The notes below the pieces were generated by a model. The model had not been told where the DNA came from. It did not search any database and saw only the letters and a program-made list of their open reading frames with translations. A DNA stretch of 64,000 nt from an uncultured Candidatus Melainabacteria bacterium (GTDB lineage: Bacteria > Cyanobacteriota > Vampirovibrionia > Gastranaerophilales > Gastranaerophilaceae): positions 62,001 to 126,000 of the forward strand of contig CAKVIG010000006.1 in assembly GCA_934754515.1 (NCBI GenBank). The letters are read 5' to 3'. The translations under genes were made by a program, and so were the position numbers. Shown one piece after another: positions 1 through 9,009 of the stretch; position 1 is the first letter of the stretch; every line of letters starts with the position of its first letter.

Positions 1-936
1 AATGATATTGCAACAAATTCTAACAACATTTCAGACGCAATTGAAAAAATTAAAGAACTTGGCGGTTCAGAAGATGATATTCAAGCCGCAAAAGAAAATT
101 TAGATAAACAAGTTCAAATTATTGAAACAAACTTGGCAATTGTAAATGATGGAGTTTCTTCTCCTGAAGCCAAACAGAATGCTTTAGCTTTAATTAAGGG
201 TGCTTCTGCAGAAATTACAAACATCACTTCTCAAATGAGTATTTTGACAGAAGAAACTCAAAAACAAATTCAAGAACAAAATGCAATTGTAGAATCATCT
301 ACAAACAATATTACAAGCTTGATGGAAAAATCAGTAACAACAATTTCTGATGGCACAGCAAATTTACAATCATATATTCAACAAGGTGTTCAACAAACTG
401 TTACAAATACGACTACTGCTACAACAGGTGCTGCTAACGAAGTTGTTGGTGCAACTGCTACAACCAGTGGTTCTGCAACAAGCTGGGTTCCTGTATTTGG
501 TCAAACAGCAAGTTCTAAATTAATACAAATTGGCGCAGACCAAACAGCTGCAGGTGCAACAAGAATTGGCGGTTCTACTAAAACATTGGCTTCATTAACT
601 CAAACAATCGGCAAAATGGGAGCTGATATGAATTCAATTGTTGGTACAGTTGGCAATGTTGAAGGCGTTGGTAATAGTGCAATTGCTCTTGTTGGCGACT
701 ATCAAACAAAATTGGATTCAATCATTACAGCAACAGGTTCTTGGTCACAAGTTGCAGACGCTAATACTGATTTAACTTCTGCAATTGCTGAATATGAAGG
801 TCAAGACGAAAGCACAAATATTTGGAATCAAATGAATGGTTCTCAAAACCAAGAAGGCTCTGAAACTCAAACTTCTCAAGGAATCGGCACTATTGACTTT
901 GATGTAAACAGATTTAAGACTGCTTTTGGAATTTAA
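1..936 (+). CDS. 5'-truncated unknown protein, coiled-coil rich
   Basis: The reading frame is open from the first base of the window, so the gene begins upstream; at least 311 residues are visible. An in-frame TTG at 133 is probably not the start, because the frame upstream is open and has the same Gln/Asn/Glu-rich helical composition. The visible part is an amphipathic helical stretch, then an Ala/Thr/Gly-rich segment around bases 400-620, and a short C-terminal tail ending NRFKTAFGI. No signal peptide or catalytic motif is visible in this part. The alternation of helical and small-residue segments resembles other secreted or surface unknowns in this window. I do not recognise a family. A REP-like repeat and a hairpin follow the stop codon. 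Confidence 0.7.
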   Translation, partial: NDIATNSNNISDAIEKIKELGGSEDDIQAAKENLDKQVQIIETNLAIVNDGVSSPEAKQNALALIKGASAEITNITSQMSILTEETQKQIQEQNAIVESSTNNITSLMEKSVTTISDGTANLQSYIQQGVQQTVTNTTTATTGAANEVVGATATTSGSATSWVPVFGQTASSKLIQIGADQTAAGATRIGGSTKTLASLTQTIGKMGADMNSIVGTVGNVEGVGNSAIALVGDYQTKLDSIITATGSWSQVADANTDLTSAIAEYEGQDESTNIWNQMNGSQNQEGSETQTSQGIGTIDFDVNRFKTAFGI

Positions 937-971
937 TTTTTGGCAGTCAGTTTATAAAGTTTAGCAAAAAT

Positions 972-1075
972 CGGATTGTCACGGTCTAATCGCCCTCGCA
1001 ATGACGGCACGCTTGGAATTTGGACACTCGGTCATTGCGAGGAACAACGACAATTTCCAGTGACGAAGCAATCCA
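972..1075. repeat. REP-like inverted repeat, GTCATTGCGAGG family
   Basis: The element opens with GGATTGTCACGG and closes with GACGAAGCAATCC. CTCGCAATGAC and its complement GTCATTGCGAG sit inside, so both arms can pair. Related shorter copies lie at 12004-12047 and 27378-27410. This is a common type of dispersed non-coding repeat in bacteria, and no gene is seen in it. Confidence 0.75.
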
Positions 1076-1173
1076 TTATATTCTATATAAACTAATATAT
1101 TTTATAAACTCAAATTTTTACAGAATAATAATGAAAGGTTAATAAAATACATATAAAGAATTTATAAAGCTTT

Positions 1174-1213
1174 TTTAGCGAGTGTAAGTTTTACACTCGC
1201 TAAATGCTTTTTC
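1174..1213. terminator. Strong hairpin, probable terminator
   Basis: A perfect 14-bp stem (1174-1187 with 1191-1204) closes on a 3-base loop and is followed by a T-rich stretch. A T run also lies on the other side, so it could act in both directions. It separates the unknown gene ending at 936 from adhE. Confidence 0.65.
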
Positions 1214-1275
1214 TTGTGCGGATTTTAGCTTAATTTATATACTCTATATCCCCTAAATCCTCATGTTGACTTGCG

Positions 1276-1306
1276 TTGACAATAATTTTAATTTGTGTTG
1301 CAATAT
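1276..1306 (+). promoter_or_regulatory. Candidate adhE promoter
   Basis: A perfect TTGACA at 1276-1281 is followed by an AT-rich CAATAT at 1301-1306. The spacing of 19 is longer than ideal, so the -10 assignment is uncertain. The transcript would carry a short leader before the ribosome site AAAAGGAG at 1325-1332. Confidence 0.4.
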
Positions 1307-1339
1307 TGTTATAGCCGTACTAAAAAAAGGAGATTCAAA

Positions 1340-3997
1340 ATGACAACTAAGACTAAAAAGAACGTTGAATCTTTGGAAAAAAGCTTGGAAGCATCAAATG
1401 TTGTTGAAACACTTGACCAATTAGAAAGCTTAATTTCTAGAGTTCACAAAGCTCAAAGAATTTTCGCAACTTTCTCACAAGAAAAAGTTGACGCTATATT
1501 CAAAGCAGCAGCTACTGCAGCAGACAAGGCTCGTATCCCTCTTGCAAGAATGGCTGTTGAAGAAACTGGCATGGGTATTTTAGAAGATAAAATCATCAAA
1601 AACCACTTTGCTTCTGAATATATTTATAACAAACATAAACACGCTAAAACTTGCGGTATCATTAAAGAAGACAAAATCAACGGTACAAAAGTAGTTGCAG
1701 AACCTTTAGGTGTTTTAGCAGGTATCGTTCCTACTACAAACCCAACTTCAACTGCTATTTTCAAATCTTTAATTTCATTAAAGACTAGAAACGGTATCAT
1801 CTTCTCACCACACCCAAGAGCTAAAAAATCTACAATCGCAGCTGCTAAAATCGTTTTAGATGCTGCTGTTAAAGCCGGTGCTCCAGAAGATATCATAGGT
1901 TGGATTGACGTTCCATCAATTGAACTTTCAAGCGCATTGATGAAACACCCTAACATTGATTGTATCTTGGCTACTGGTGGCCCTGGCATGGTTAAAGCTG
2001 CATACTCATCAGGCAACCCTGCTTTAGGTGTTGGCCCTGGTAACACTCCGGCTGTTATTGATGAAACTGCTGATATCAAAATGGCTGTTTCTTCAATCCT
2101 TATGTCAAAATCTTTCGACAACGGTATGATTTGTGCTTCTGAACAATCAGTTGTAGTTGTTGATAGTATTTATGAAGAAGTTAAAAAAGAATTCATTTAC
2201 AGAGGTGCTTACCTTGTAAATGATAACCAACAACAAAAATTAGTAGACCTTCCTCTTATCGATCCAAAAAGAGGAACTGCTCATCCTGACGTAGTTGGTC
2301 AAAAACCTCACAGAATCGCTGAATTAGCAGGTTTTGGCAACGAAGTTCCGGAAGATGCTAAAATCTTGTTGGTTGAAAGACCTGAAGTTGATTGGGAAGA
2401 TCCATTCTCAAGAGAAAAATTATCACCGGTTTTAACCCTTTACAGAGCTAGTGATTTTGAAGATGCTACTGAAAAAGCTTACCACTTAGTAAGCAAAGGT
2501 GGTGCAGGTCACACTTCAGTTCTTTACACAGACGAACGTAAAAAAGATAGAATCAACTTGTTTGGCGAAAAAATGCCAACTTGCAGAGTTCTAATCAACT
2601 CTCCATCATCTCAAGGTGGTATTGGTGACTTGTTCAACTTCAGACTTGAACCATCACTAACTCTAGGCTGCGGTTCTTGGGGCGGAAACGCTGTTTCAGG
2701 TAACGTAGGCGTAGAAAACTTATTGAACTACAAAACCGTTGCTGAAAGGAGAGAAAATATGTTATGGTTCAAAGTTCCTTCTAAAGTTTACTTCAAGAGA
2801 GGCGCAACTGACTTAGCTCTTCGTGAATTAGAAGGTAAAAAACGTGCATTTATCGTAACTGATAGATTCTTATTCAACTCAGGTGCTGTTAATGCAATTA
2901 CTAACGTTCTTGACGAAATCGGTATTGAACACGAAGTATTCTTCGATGTTAAACCGGATCCAACATTGTCAACAATTGACCAAGCTATGGCTATCATGAA
3001 ACCATTCGAACCTGATGTAATCATTTCATTAGGTGGCGGTTCTCCAATGGACGCAGCTAAAATTATGTGGTTATTGTACGAACAACCTGATACAAACTTC
3101 GAAGATATCGCTATGAGATTTATGGATATCAGAAAGAGAATTTGCAGAATCCCTGAATTAGGTAAAAAAGCTACTATGGTTGCTATTCCTACAACATCAG
3201 GTACTGGTTCAGAAGTAACTCCATTCGCTATCATTACTGATGACGAAACTCACGTTAAATATGCTATTGCTGATTACGCTTTAACACCAAATATGGCAAT
3301 CGTTGACCCTAACTTCGTTGATGGTATGCCAAAAGGCTTGACTTCAGCATCAGGTATTGACGCTTTAGTTCACGCATTTGAAGCTTATGTATCTTGCATG
3401 GCTACTAACTTTACTAACTCAAACGCTTTAGAAGCATCTAAGTTAGTATTCAGATACTTAGAACGTTCTTACAAGGAAGGTGCTAACGATCCTATCGCTA
3501 GAGAAAAAATGCACTACGCTGCAACTATCGCAGGTATGGCATTCGCTAACTCATTCTTAGGATTGTGCCACTCAATGGCTCACAAACTTGGTGCTATGTA
3601 CCACGTTCCACACGGTGTAGCTAACGCATTGTTATTCAGACAAATCATCAAATACAATGCTTCTGATGCTCCACACAAACAAGCAATCTTCCCTCAATAC
3701 AAATTCCCTAACGCTAAGGCTAAATATGGTCAAATCGCTGACGAATTAGGTTTGGGCGGTAAGAATGATGATGAAAAGGTTGAATTGTTAATCAAGGCAG
3801 TTGATGAATTGATGGACAAAATTGAACTTCCTAAGTCAATTAAAGACTTCGGCGTAGAAGAAAAAACATTCATGGATAACTTGGATGAACTTGTTGAATT
3901 GGCATTCGATGACCAATGTACAGGTGCTAACCCTGCTTACCCATTGATGTCTGATATCAAACAAATCTACATCGATGCTTATTATGGTAATGTTTAA
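1340..3997 (+). CDS. adhE: Bifunctional acetaldehyde-CoA / alcohol dehydrogenase AdhE
   Basis: AdhE reduces acetyl-CoA to acetaldehyde and then to ethanol, using two NADH, as an electron sink in anaerobic fermentation. The 885-aa product has the usual fusion. The N-terminal half is a CoA-acylating aldehyde dehydrogenase with the catalytic Cys in MICASEQS. The C-terminal half is an iron-dependent alcohol dehydrogenase with GGGSPMDAAK and the metal-binding His residues in DALVHAFEAY and in the segment GLCHSMAHKLGAMYHVPHG. The length is normal. I chose the ATG at 1340 because AAAAGGAG lies seven bases upstream and the sequence from there matches the family; an in-frame GTG at 1295 overlaps the promoter. 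A strong terminator follows. A 35-base copy of the gene's 3' end recurs at 4671-4705. Confidence 0.97.
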   Translation: MTTKTKKNVESLEKSLEASNVVETLDQLESLISRVHKAQRIFATFSQEKVDAIFKAAATAADKARIPLARMAVEETGMGILEDKIIKNHFASEYIYNKHKHAKTCGIIKEDKINGTKVVAEPLGVLAGIVPTTNPTSTAIFKSLISLKTRNGIIFSPHPRAKKSTIAAAKIVLDAAVKAGAPEDIIGWIDVPSIELSSALMKHPNIDCILATGGPGMVKAAYSSGNPALGVGPGNTPAVIDETADIKMAVSSILMSKSFDNGMICASEQSVVVVDSIYEEVKKEFIYRGAYLVNDNQQQKLVDLPLIDPKRGTAHPDVVGQKPHRIAELAGFGNEVPEDAKILLVERPEVDWEDPFSREKLSPVLTLYRASDFEDATEKAYHLVSKGGAGHTSVLYTDERKKDRINLFGEKMPTCRVLINSPSSQGGIGDLFNFRLEPSLTLGCGSWGGNAVSGNVGVENLLNYKTVAERRENMLWFKVPSKVYFKRGATDLALRELEGKKRAFIVTDRFLFNSGAVNAITNVLDEIGIEHEVFFDVKPDPTLSTIDQAMAIMKPFEPDVIISLGGGSPMDAAKIMWLLYEQPDTNFEDIAMRFMDIRKRICRIPELGKKATMVAIPTTSGTGSEVTPFAIITDDETHVKYAIADYALTPNMAIVDPNFVDGMPKGLTSASGIDALVHAFEAYVSCMATNFTNSNALEASKLVFRYLERSYKEGANDPIAREKMHYAATIAGMAFANSFLGLCHSMAHKLGAMYHVPHGVANALLFRQIIKYNASDAPHKQAIFPQYKFPNAKAKYGQIADELGLGGKNDDEKVELLIKAVDELMDKIELPKSIKDFGVEEKTFMDNLDELVELAFDDQCTGANPAYPLMSDIKQIYIDAYYGNV

Positions 3998-4021
3998 TTA
4001 ATATTTAAACAATAACAACAG

Positions 4022-4051
4022 AAAAGGTGCGTTCTTCGAGCGCACCTTTTC
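4022..4051 (+). terminator. adhE terminator
   Basis: A 10-bp stem AAAAGGTGCG / CGCACCTTTT (4022-4031 with 4041-4050) with a 9-base loop lies 24 bases after the adhE stop. The arm ends in TTTT. Confidence 0.8.
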
Positions 4052-4067
4052 TATGCTTTATATATTT

Positions 4068-4097
4068 GTCGTGTTCAATGAAAATGTTGAACACGAC
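4068..4097. repeat. Short palindrome, GTCGTGTTCAA family
   Basis: GTCGTGTTCAA (4068-4078) pairs perfectly with TTGAACACGAC (4087-4097) across an 8-base loop. An almost identical copy is at 4635-4664, so the two flank the orphan gene 4134-4535. Diverged relatives are at about 4584-4615 and 20765-20797. Confidence 0.75.
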
Positions 4098-4133
4098 CTA
4101 CAACTATTCCCACCATACTTGTTTGAGTTTTAG

Positions 4134-4535
4134 TTATAATATCTTCTTACCATTTTGAAATAAACTTACAATTTTTCCAGAAAGATCCCAAATTGATAGT
4201 CTTTCATAATTACATTTAGCATTTGTTTTTGAAACAAAAACTTCTTTTATATACGAAAAAGAATTTTTCATTTCTTTTGTTATTGTTCGAATATATTCTT
4301 GTGACCTACTCTTATAATATTCTTCCATTTTATTACTGAAATACGTGAACTCTTGCATATCAAGTAATTGTCCATTTGAGTCATAATGTTTAACATTTAA
4401 TATCTTATCTGTTTTTAAATCCCATTCTTTAGACGTCAGAAGTTGATTATTATTTGAATACTCTTTAGAATATCTTACTCGACCAGTAACACCATTTTCA
4501 ATTCGATTACCAAATGTTATATTATATAATTTCAT
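4134..4535 (-). CDS. Unknown 133-aa protein with N-terminal TFGN motif
   Basis: The protein is cytoplasmic in appearance, with no signal peptide or membrane segment. It begins MKLYNITFGN, which resembles the short F-G motif at the N-terminus of other unknowns in this window. The middle contains YDSNGQLL, a pattern seen in MORN-like and toxin-related beta repeats, but a single copy is too weak for a call. It lies convergent to adhE, between two near-identical palindromes and next to a copy of the adhE 3' end. That context suggests an inserted segment. Its function is not recognised. The coding potential is moderate because the gene is short and isolated. Confidence 0.5.
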   Translation of the reverse strand: MKLYNITFGNRIENGVTGRVRYSKEYSNNNQLLTSKEWDLKTDKILNVKHYDSNGQLLDMQEFTYFSNKMEEYYKSRSQEYIRTITKEMKNSFSYIKEVFVSKTNAKCNYERLSIWDLSGKIVSLFQNGKKIL

Positions 4536-4583
4536 ACAAATATTATATTACGGATAAACTAATACGTACAGTTTGTAGTTTGT

Positions 4584-4615
4584 AGGTCGTGTTGGACAAT
4601 TGACATCCAATACGA
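4584..4615. repeat. Diverged GTCGTGTT palindrome
   Basis: The sequence around GGTCGTGTTGGACAATTG and ATCCAATACGAC forms an imperfect hairpin. It is related to the copies at 4068 and 4635 and to one at 20765-20797. Confidence 0.5.
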
Positions 4616-4634
4616 CTAATACATAAATTTTAAT

Positions 4635-4664
4635 GTCGTGTTCAATGAAAACGTTGAACACGAC
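4635..4664. repeat. Second copy of the GTCGTGTTCAA palindrome
   Basis: The same 11-bp stem as at 4068-4097 (4635-4645 with 4654-4664) appears with one loop change. It is in direct orientation relative to the first copy and is followed by CTACAACTA in both places. Confidence 0.75.
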
Positions 4665-4670
4665 CTACAA

Positions 4671-4705
4671 CTACATTGATGCTTATTATGGTAATGTTTA
4701 ATTAA
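4671..4705 (+). pseudogene. Duplicate of the adhE 3' end (remnant)
   Basis: Bases 4671-4705 match 3967-4001, the last codons, stop and following bases of adhE, at 34 of 35 positions. A hairpin terminator follows, as it does after the real gene. This is best read as the leftover tail of a second adhE copy, most of which has been lost or replaced by the segment between the two palindromes. Confidence 0.7.
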
Positions 4706-4727
4706 ACATTAAATATTAATAAATTTC

Positions 4728-4758
4728 ACAGTGCGCTCTAAAGAGCGCACTGTTTTTA
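4728..4758 (+). terminator. Hairpin terminator after the adhE remnant
   Basis: A 12-bp stem (4728-4739 with 4742-4753) with a 2-base loop is followed by TTTTTAT. No intact plus-strand gene precedes it, which fits a relic of a lost adhE copy. It also insulates glyQ. Confidence 0.75.
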
Positions 4759-4796
4759 TAAATTATTACAAAAATTAACAAAACTTTTACTTTCTC

Positions 4797-4825
4797 TTTC
4801 AATTTCATTACTTTACGTGTATAAT
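4797..4825 (+). promoter_or_regulatory. Candidate glyQ promoter
   Basis: TATAAT at 4820-4825 lies 17 bases after TTTCAA at 4797-4802. The start codon at 4859 is preceded by AGAAGGAA. Confidence 0.45.
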
Positions 4826-4858
4826 TGAGTGTAAAATTTACAATAGAAGGAATTAAAA

Positions 4859-5734
4859 ATGGCGCTAAATTTTCAAGATTTGATTCTAAACTTATCACGT
4901 TACTGGTCTGAGTACGGATGTATTATTCAGCAACCTTATGATATTGAGAAAGGGGCTTCTACAATGAACCCTGCAACTTTCTTAAGAGCATTGGGCCCTG
5001 AACCTTGGTCAACAGCTATGGTTGAACCTTGTAGACGTCCGACTGACGCAAGATACGGTGAAAACCCAAACAGATTGGGACATTATTTCCAATACCAAGT
5101 TATACTTAAACCCTCACCGGATAACGCTCAAGAGCTTTATCTAAAGAGTTTGGAAGCTATGGGTATTGATTTAACGAAGCATGACGTAAGATTTGTAGAA
5201 GATAACTGGGAATCTCCAACACTTGGTGCAGCCGGTGTAGGTTGGGAAGTTTGGTTAGACGGTATGGAAATCACTCAGTTTACGTATTTCCAACAAGTTG
5301 GCGGTTTAGAAGTTAAACCAGTTGCTTTAGAAATCACTTATGGCTTAGAAAGAATTGCCATGTATATCCAAAACAAAGAGTCTGTTTTTGATATTATGTG
5401 GAACAACAAATTGAAGTATGGCGATATTTACTTACAAAACGAAATTGAGCAATCAAAATACAACTTTGAATATTCAGATGCAGACAGACTGTTTAAACTA
5501 TTTGACGCTTACCAAAAAGAAGTCGATAATTGTATAAACGCAGAACTTGTATTGCCTGCTTATGACTATGTTCTAAAATGTTCACACACATTCAACTTAC
5601 TGGACGCAAGAGGCGTAATCAGTAAAGACGAACGTATTAACTTTATTAACAGAGTAAGAACAATGGCATCAGCAGTTGCTAAGTTGTACGTTGAACAACG
5701 CGAGAAATTAGGTTTTCCACTTTTAAAGAAATAA
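4859..5734 (+). CDS. glyQ: Glycine--tRNA ligase alpha subunit
   Basis: GlyQ is the catalytic alpha subunit of the bacterial alpha2-beta2 glycyl-tRNA synthetase, which charges tRNA-Gly. The 291-aa sequence contains typical GlyQ segments: the N-terminal FQDLILNLSRYW, then GCIIQQPYD, EPWSTAMVEPCRRPTD with GENPNRLGHYFQYQV, and the class II motif-3-like EITYGLERIAMY. The length is normal for the alpha subunit. The beta-subunit gene glyS, usually next door, is not in this window; two amino-acid permeases follow instead. Confidence 0.96.
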   Translation: MALNFQDLILNLSRYWSEYGCIIQQPYDIEKGASTMNPATFLRALGPEPWSTAMVEPCRRPTDARYGENPNRLGHYFQYQVILKPSPDNAQELYLKSLEAMGIDLTKHDVRFVEDNWESPTLGAAGVGWEVWLDGMEITQFTYFQQVGGLEVKPVALEITYGLERIAMYIQNKESVFDIMWNNKLKYGDIYLQNEIEQSKYNFEYSDADRLFKLFDAYQKEVDNCINAELVLPAYDYVLKCSHTFNLLDARGVISKDERINFINRVRTMASAVAKLYVEQREKLGFPLLKK

Positions 5735-5759
5735 GTGCGATAAATGTGCGCCTGTGTTG

Positions 5760-5895
5760 CTTCGCCCCTTGCGGGAGAAGCTGGACGGAGTCCTGATGAG
5801 GGGTAATTAGCAACTCCCCTCACCCGTATCTGTAATGCTCGGCGCAGCCTCGCAAACAGCTACTCCCTCTCCCTCAAGGGGCGAGGGAAAAAACG
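5760..5895. repeat. Family-A repeat (CCCTCACCC / GGGCGAGGG)
   Basis: This GC-rich intergenic block has TTCGCCCCTTGCGGGAG near one end and CTCCCTCAAGGGGCGAGGG near the other, so the ends can pair. Related blocks lie at 13555-13672, 21382-21450, 21536-21606, 29069-29233, 53005-53157, 53578-53660 and 56806-56938. No gene is seen in it. Confidence 0.7.
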
Positions 5896-5909
5896 ATGAA
5901 AGGACATAA

Positions 5910-7505
5910 ATGGCACTAAAAAAATTATTAACCAAAATGATTACACGCAAAAATCTTGATGACGCAATTGCAAACGCTGCAAAAGGTGGTTTGGAAAAAA
6001 CTTTAGGCGTTTGGGATTTAATCATTTTAGGTGTCGGAGCGATTATCGGTTCAGGTATTTTCGCGGTTGTAGGTATTGCAGCAGCAGGAAGCCCTGACGG
6101 TACAAGCCCCGGAGCAGGCCCTGCTTTAATAATCTCAATGGTAATCGCTGCAATTGCTTGCGTTTTTTCAGCACTATGTTATACGGAATTTGCGACAATG
6201 ATTCCTGTCGCAGGTGGTGCTTATACCTATACTTTCGCAACTTTAGGCGAATTCGCGGCTTGGATTGTTGGTTGGATTTTAATGTTAGAATATGCAATCG
6301 GATTTATTGCGGTTGCTTGCGCTTGGACTAATCACTTTTTACAATTTATAAAAGGATTTTCTTTCTTGCCGGCATGGTTTGTAAATCCGCCTGTTTGGCT
6401 TGTAAATGATTTCCGCTCTGCTGTTAATGTTTGTAATCAACAAGGTTTGGACGCAAATACAGTTATTCCTCATATAGCAGGAATTCCTTTCTGCATAAAC
6501 CTTCCGGCAATTATAATGATTGCTATTACAACCGCGATTTTGGTTAAAGGTACTAAAGATTCTGCTAAAATGGCAGGAATTATGGTTGCTGTTAAACTTG
6601 GCGTTATCGCTCTGTTTGTTTTAACAGGTATGTTTTTTATTCGTCCTGAAAACTGGACACCTTTTGCTCCTTGCGGTTTAGAAGGTGTGTTTATGGGCGC
6701 GTTTATAATATTCTTTGCATACATCGGTTTTGATGCTTTAGCAACAGCAGCAGAAGAATGCAAAAATCCTCAAAAAGATTTACCAATAGGTATTTTAGGC
6801 TCACTAGTAGTAACAACTGTTGTATATGTTTTAGTTGCTCTTGTTTTAACTGGTATGCAACCTACAAGCGGCGTTGCTATTCCTGAAGGCTTATTTAAAG
6901 CACCGATGGCTTATGCAATGACAGCCGTTCACCAAAACTGGGCTGCCGGTTTGATTTCTGTAGGTTCATTAGCGGGTTTAACATCAGTACTTTTAGTAAT
7001 GCACATGGCTGCAACAAGAGTTTTGTTTGCAATGAGCCGTGACCATTTCTTGCCAAGAGTATTCCAAAAAATTCATCCTAAATTGGGAACACCGCATATA
7101 TTAACAATAACAGTAGGTGTTGTTGGGATTTTAGGTACATTATTATTAGATTTAAATGTAGCAGCTTCACTTTGTAATTTTGGTACTTTTACATCATTCA
7201 TTATCGTTTGTGTTGCGATTTTGATTTTAAGAAAAGTTGACCCTGATAGAGAAAGGCCATTTAAAGTTCCATTCTGTCCTTGGTTCCCACTGGCAGGAAT
7301 TATTTGCTGTGGTGGCTTGATGGTTTATTCTATGATTGTTGCAAAAGGTGAATCTGCAAAATTGTCAACAGAATTGTTTATAATTTGGGTAATTATGGGT
7401 GCTTTAATATACGCATCTTATGGTTACAAAAAGAATAGATTGGCTGAACAGTCAGCAAACGTGGAAGAAAATAAAGAAATAGAAAAAGATGTCGTTATTA
7501 AGTAA
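5910..7505 (+). CDS. APC-family amino-acid permease (cationic amino-acid type)
   Basis: This integral membrane protein probably imports or exchanges amino acids. The 531 residues form about 12-14 hydrophobic segments. The APC signature GVGAIIGSGIF lies in the first membrane helix, and YIGFDALATAAEE in the middle, as in the eukaryote-like CAT subgroup of the amino acid-polyamine-organocation superfamily. The hydrophilic N-terminus and the charged C-terminus are predicted to be cytoplasmic. AAAGGA precedes the ATG. The next gene overlaps its end by 17 bases and is a close paralogue, so the two are probably cotranscribed and translationally coupled. The substrate cannot be told from sequence. 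Confidence 0.9.
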   Translation: MALKKLLTKMITRKNLDDAIANAAKGGLEKTLGVWDLIILGVGAIIGSGIFAVVGIAAAGSPDGTSPGAGPALIISMVIAAIACVFSALCYTEFATMIPVAGGAYTYTFATLGEFAAWIVGWILMLEYAIGFIAVACAWTNHFLQFIKGFSFLPAWFVNPPVWLVNDFRSAVNVCNQQGLDANTVIPHIAGIPFCINLPAIIMIAITTAILVKGTKDSAKMAGIMVAVKLGVIALFVLTGMFFIRPENWTPFAPCGLEGVFMGAFIIFFAYIGFDALATAAEECKNPQKDLPIGILGSLVVTTVVYVLVALVLTGMQPTSGVAIPEGLFKAPMAYAMTAVHQNWAAGLISVGSLAGLTSVLLVMHMAATRVLFAMSRDHFLPRVFQKIHPKLGTPHILTITVGVVGILGTLLLDLNVAASLCNFGTFTSFIIVCVAILILRKVDPDRERPFKVPFCPWFPLAGIICCGGLMVYSMIVAKGESAKLSTELFIIWVIMGALIYASYGYKKNRLAEQSANVEENKEIEKDVVIK

Positions 7506-9006
7506 TTTATTAAAATGTAAAAGCCCTCAAGAACTTATTGATGAGGGTTCAAACTCGGGTCTGAAAAAGACCCTTAACGTATTTGATTTAATAGTAATTG
7601 GTATTGGTGCCGTAGTCGGAACCGGCATTTTTACAATAATTGGAAGTGCAATTGTTGGTTCTACGGATGGTGCAGGTGCAGGAACAGCGGTTATTGTTTC
7701 CATGACATTGGCTGCTATTGCCAGTGTGTTTTCAGCACTCTCTTATTCCGAAATCGCAGCAATGATTCCCGTTGCAGGCAGTGCATACACTTATACCTAC
7801 GCAACAATGGGCGAATTTATGGCTTGGATGGTTGGTTGGATATTAATGCTTGAATACGCAATCGGAAATATTACCGTTGCAAGCGCTTGGACAGGATATT
7901 TTGTTCAGTTCTTAAAAGGCTTTAAACATATTTTGCCCGCTTTTGTCGTAAATTGTCCGCTTTGGTTAAGAAATGATTATAGAACAATGTACGAACTTTG
8001 CAACAGATACGGCTGGGATGTGCATGATAAAATGCCATTTATGCATTTACCTTTGGGAATTGAAATTCCTTTTGCGGTGAATGTTCCTGCAATTGCAATT
8101 GTTTTAATATTAACTGTTTTATTAATTAAAGGCGTTAAAGAATCTACAAAAGTTGCAACAATTATGGTAGGAGTTAATATGTTCATAATCCTTTCATTTA
8201 TTGTTGTAGGTGCTTTTTATGTTAAACCTGAACATTGGGTTCCATTTGCACCAAACGGTATGGAAGGTATTTTTACGGGCGCATTTGTAATTTTCTTTGC
8301 CTATGTTGGTTTTGATGCAATATCAACAGCTGCAGAAGAAACAAATAATCCTCAAAGAGATTTACCGATTGCCATAATGGGAACGCTTGTTCTGTGTACA
8401 GTTATGTATATACTGGTTGCACTGGTTTTAACTGGTGTAGTACCGCTTAACGCCATTGATACTCAGGCACCGTTAGCACACGCGATGAGATTTATCGGTA
8501 ATAATTGGTATGCAGGCTTGATTTCGGTTGGAGCCTTGTGTGCACTAACTACTGTATTATTGATTTATCAATTAGGTACAACAAGAATTTTGTTTGCAAT
8601 GAGTCGTGACAATTTTTTGCCAAAATCATTGAATAAAGTTCATGACAAATTTCAAACACCGCACATTTTGACTTGGATTTCAGGTTTAATCGTAATTGTT
8701 TGCGCGTTATTTATGGATTTAAATATTTCGGCAGAACTTTGTAACTTCGGAACATTCACTTCTTTTATTATAATTTGTATTGCGGTTTTGATTTTGAGAA
8801 AAACAGAACCAAACAGAGAAAGACCGTTTAAAGTTCCATTCTGTCCTTGGTTCCCGATTTTCGGCGTAGTAACATGTTTGGCTTTGATGTATTGCAAATT
8901 CAGCGCGAAAGCAACTTCTGCTTTGTATTTTGTAATCTGGCTTTTGATTGGCGTTGCGATTTACGCGTTGTATAGTTATAAAGCAAAACGAAAAGAAGAA
9001 GGTTAA
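7489..9006 (+). CDS. APC-family amino-acid permease, tandem paralogue
   Basis: This 505-aa membrane protein is clearly homologous along its whole length to the preceding permease. The shared blocks are GIGAVVGTGIF, FSALSYSEIAAMIPVAG, YVGFDAISTAAEE, TRILFAMSRDNFLP and RERPFKVPFCPWFP. It starts inside the end of the upstream gene (ATG at 7489, 17-base overlap), which implies one transcript. The differing substrate-facing segments and loops suggest different specificity, or two halves of a heteromeric transporter. A family-B repeat follows the stop codon. Confidence 0.9.
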   Translation: MSLLSNLLKCKSPQELIDEGSNSGLKKTLNVFDLIVIGIGAVVGTGIFTIIGSAIVGSTDGAGAGTAVIVSMTLAAIASVFSALSYSEIAAMIPVAGSAYTYTYATMGEFMAWMVGWILMLEYAIGNITVASAWTGYFVQFLKGFKHILPAFVVNCPLWLRNDYRTMYELCNRYGWDVHDKMPFMHLPLGIEIPFAVNVPAIAIVLILTVLLIKGVKESTKVATIMVGVNMFIILSFIVVGAFYVKPEHWVPFAPNGMEGIFTGAFVIFFAYVGFDAISTAAEETNNPQRDLPIAIMGTLVLCTVMYILVALVLTGVVPLNAIDTQAPLAHAMRFIGNNWYAGLISVGALCALTTVLLIYQLGTTRILFAMSRDNFLPKSLNKVHDKFQTPHILTWISGLIVIVCALFMDLNISAELCNFGTFTSFIIICIAVLILRKTEPNRERPFKVPFCPWFPIFGVVTCLALMYCKFSAKATSALYFVIWLLIGVAIYALYSYKAKRKEEG

Positions 9007-9009
9007 AGT

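Noticed and set aside
1624..3234. Long minus-strand frames inside adhE
   Set aside because: They are antisense to a well-conserved enzyme gene, have no ribosome sites and resemble no protein.
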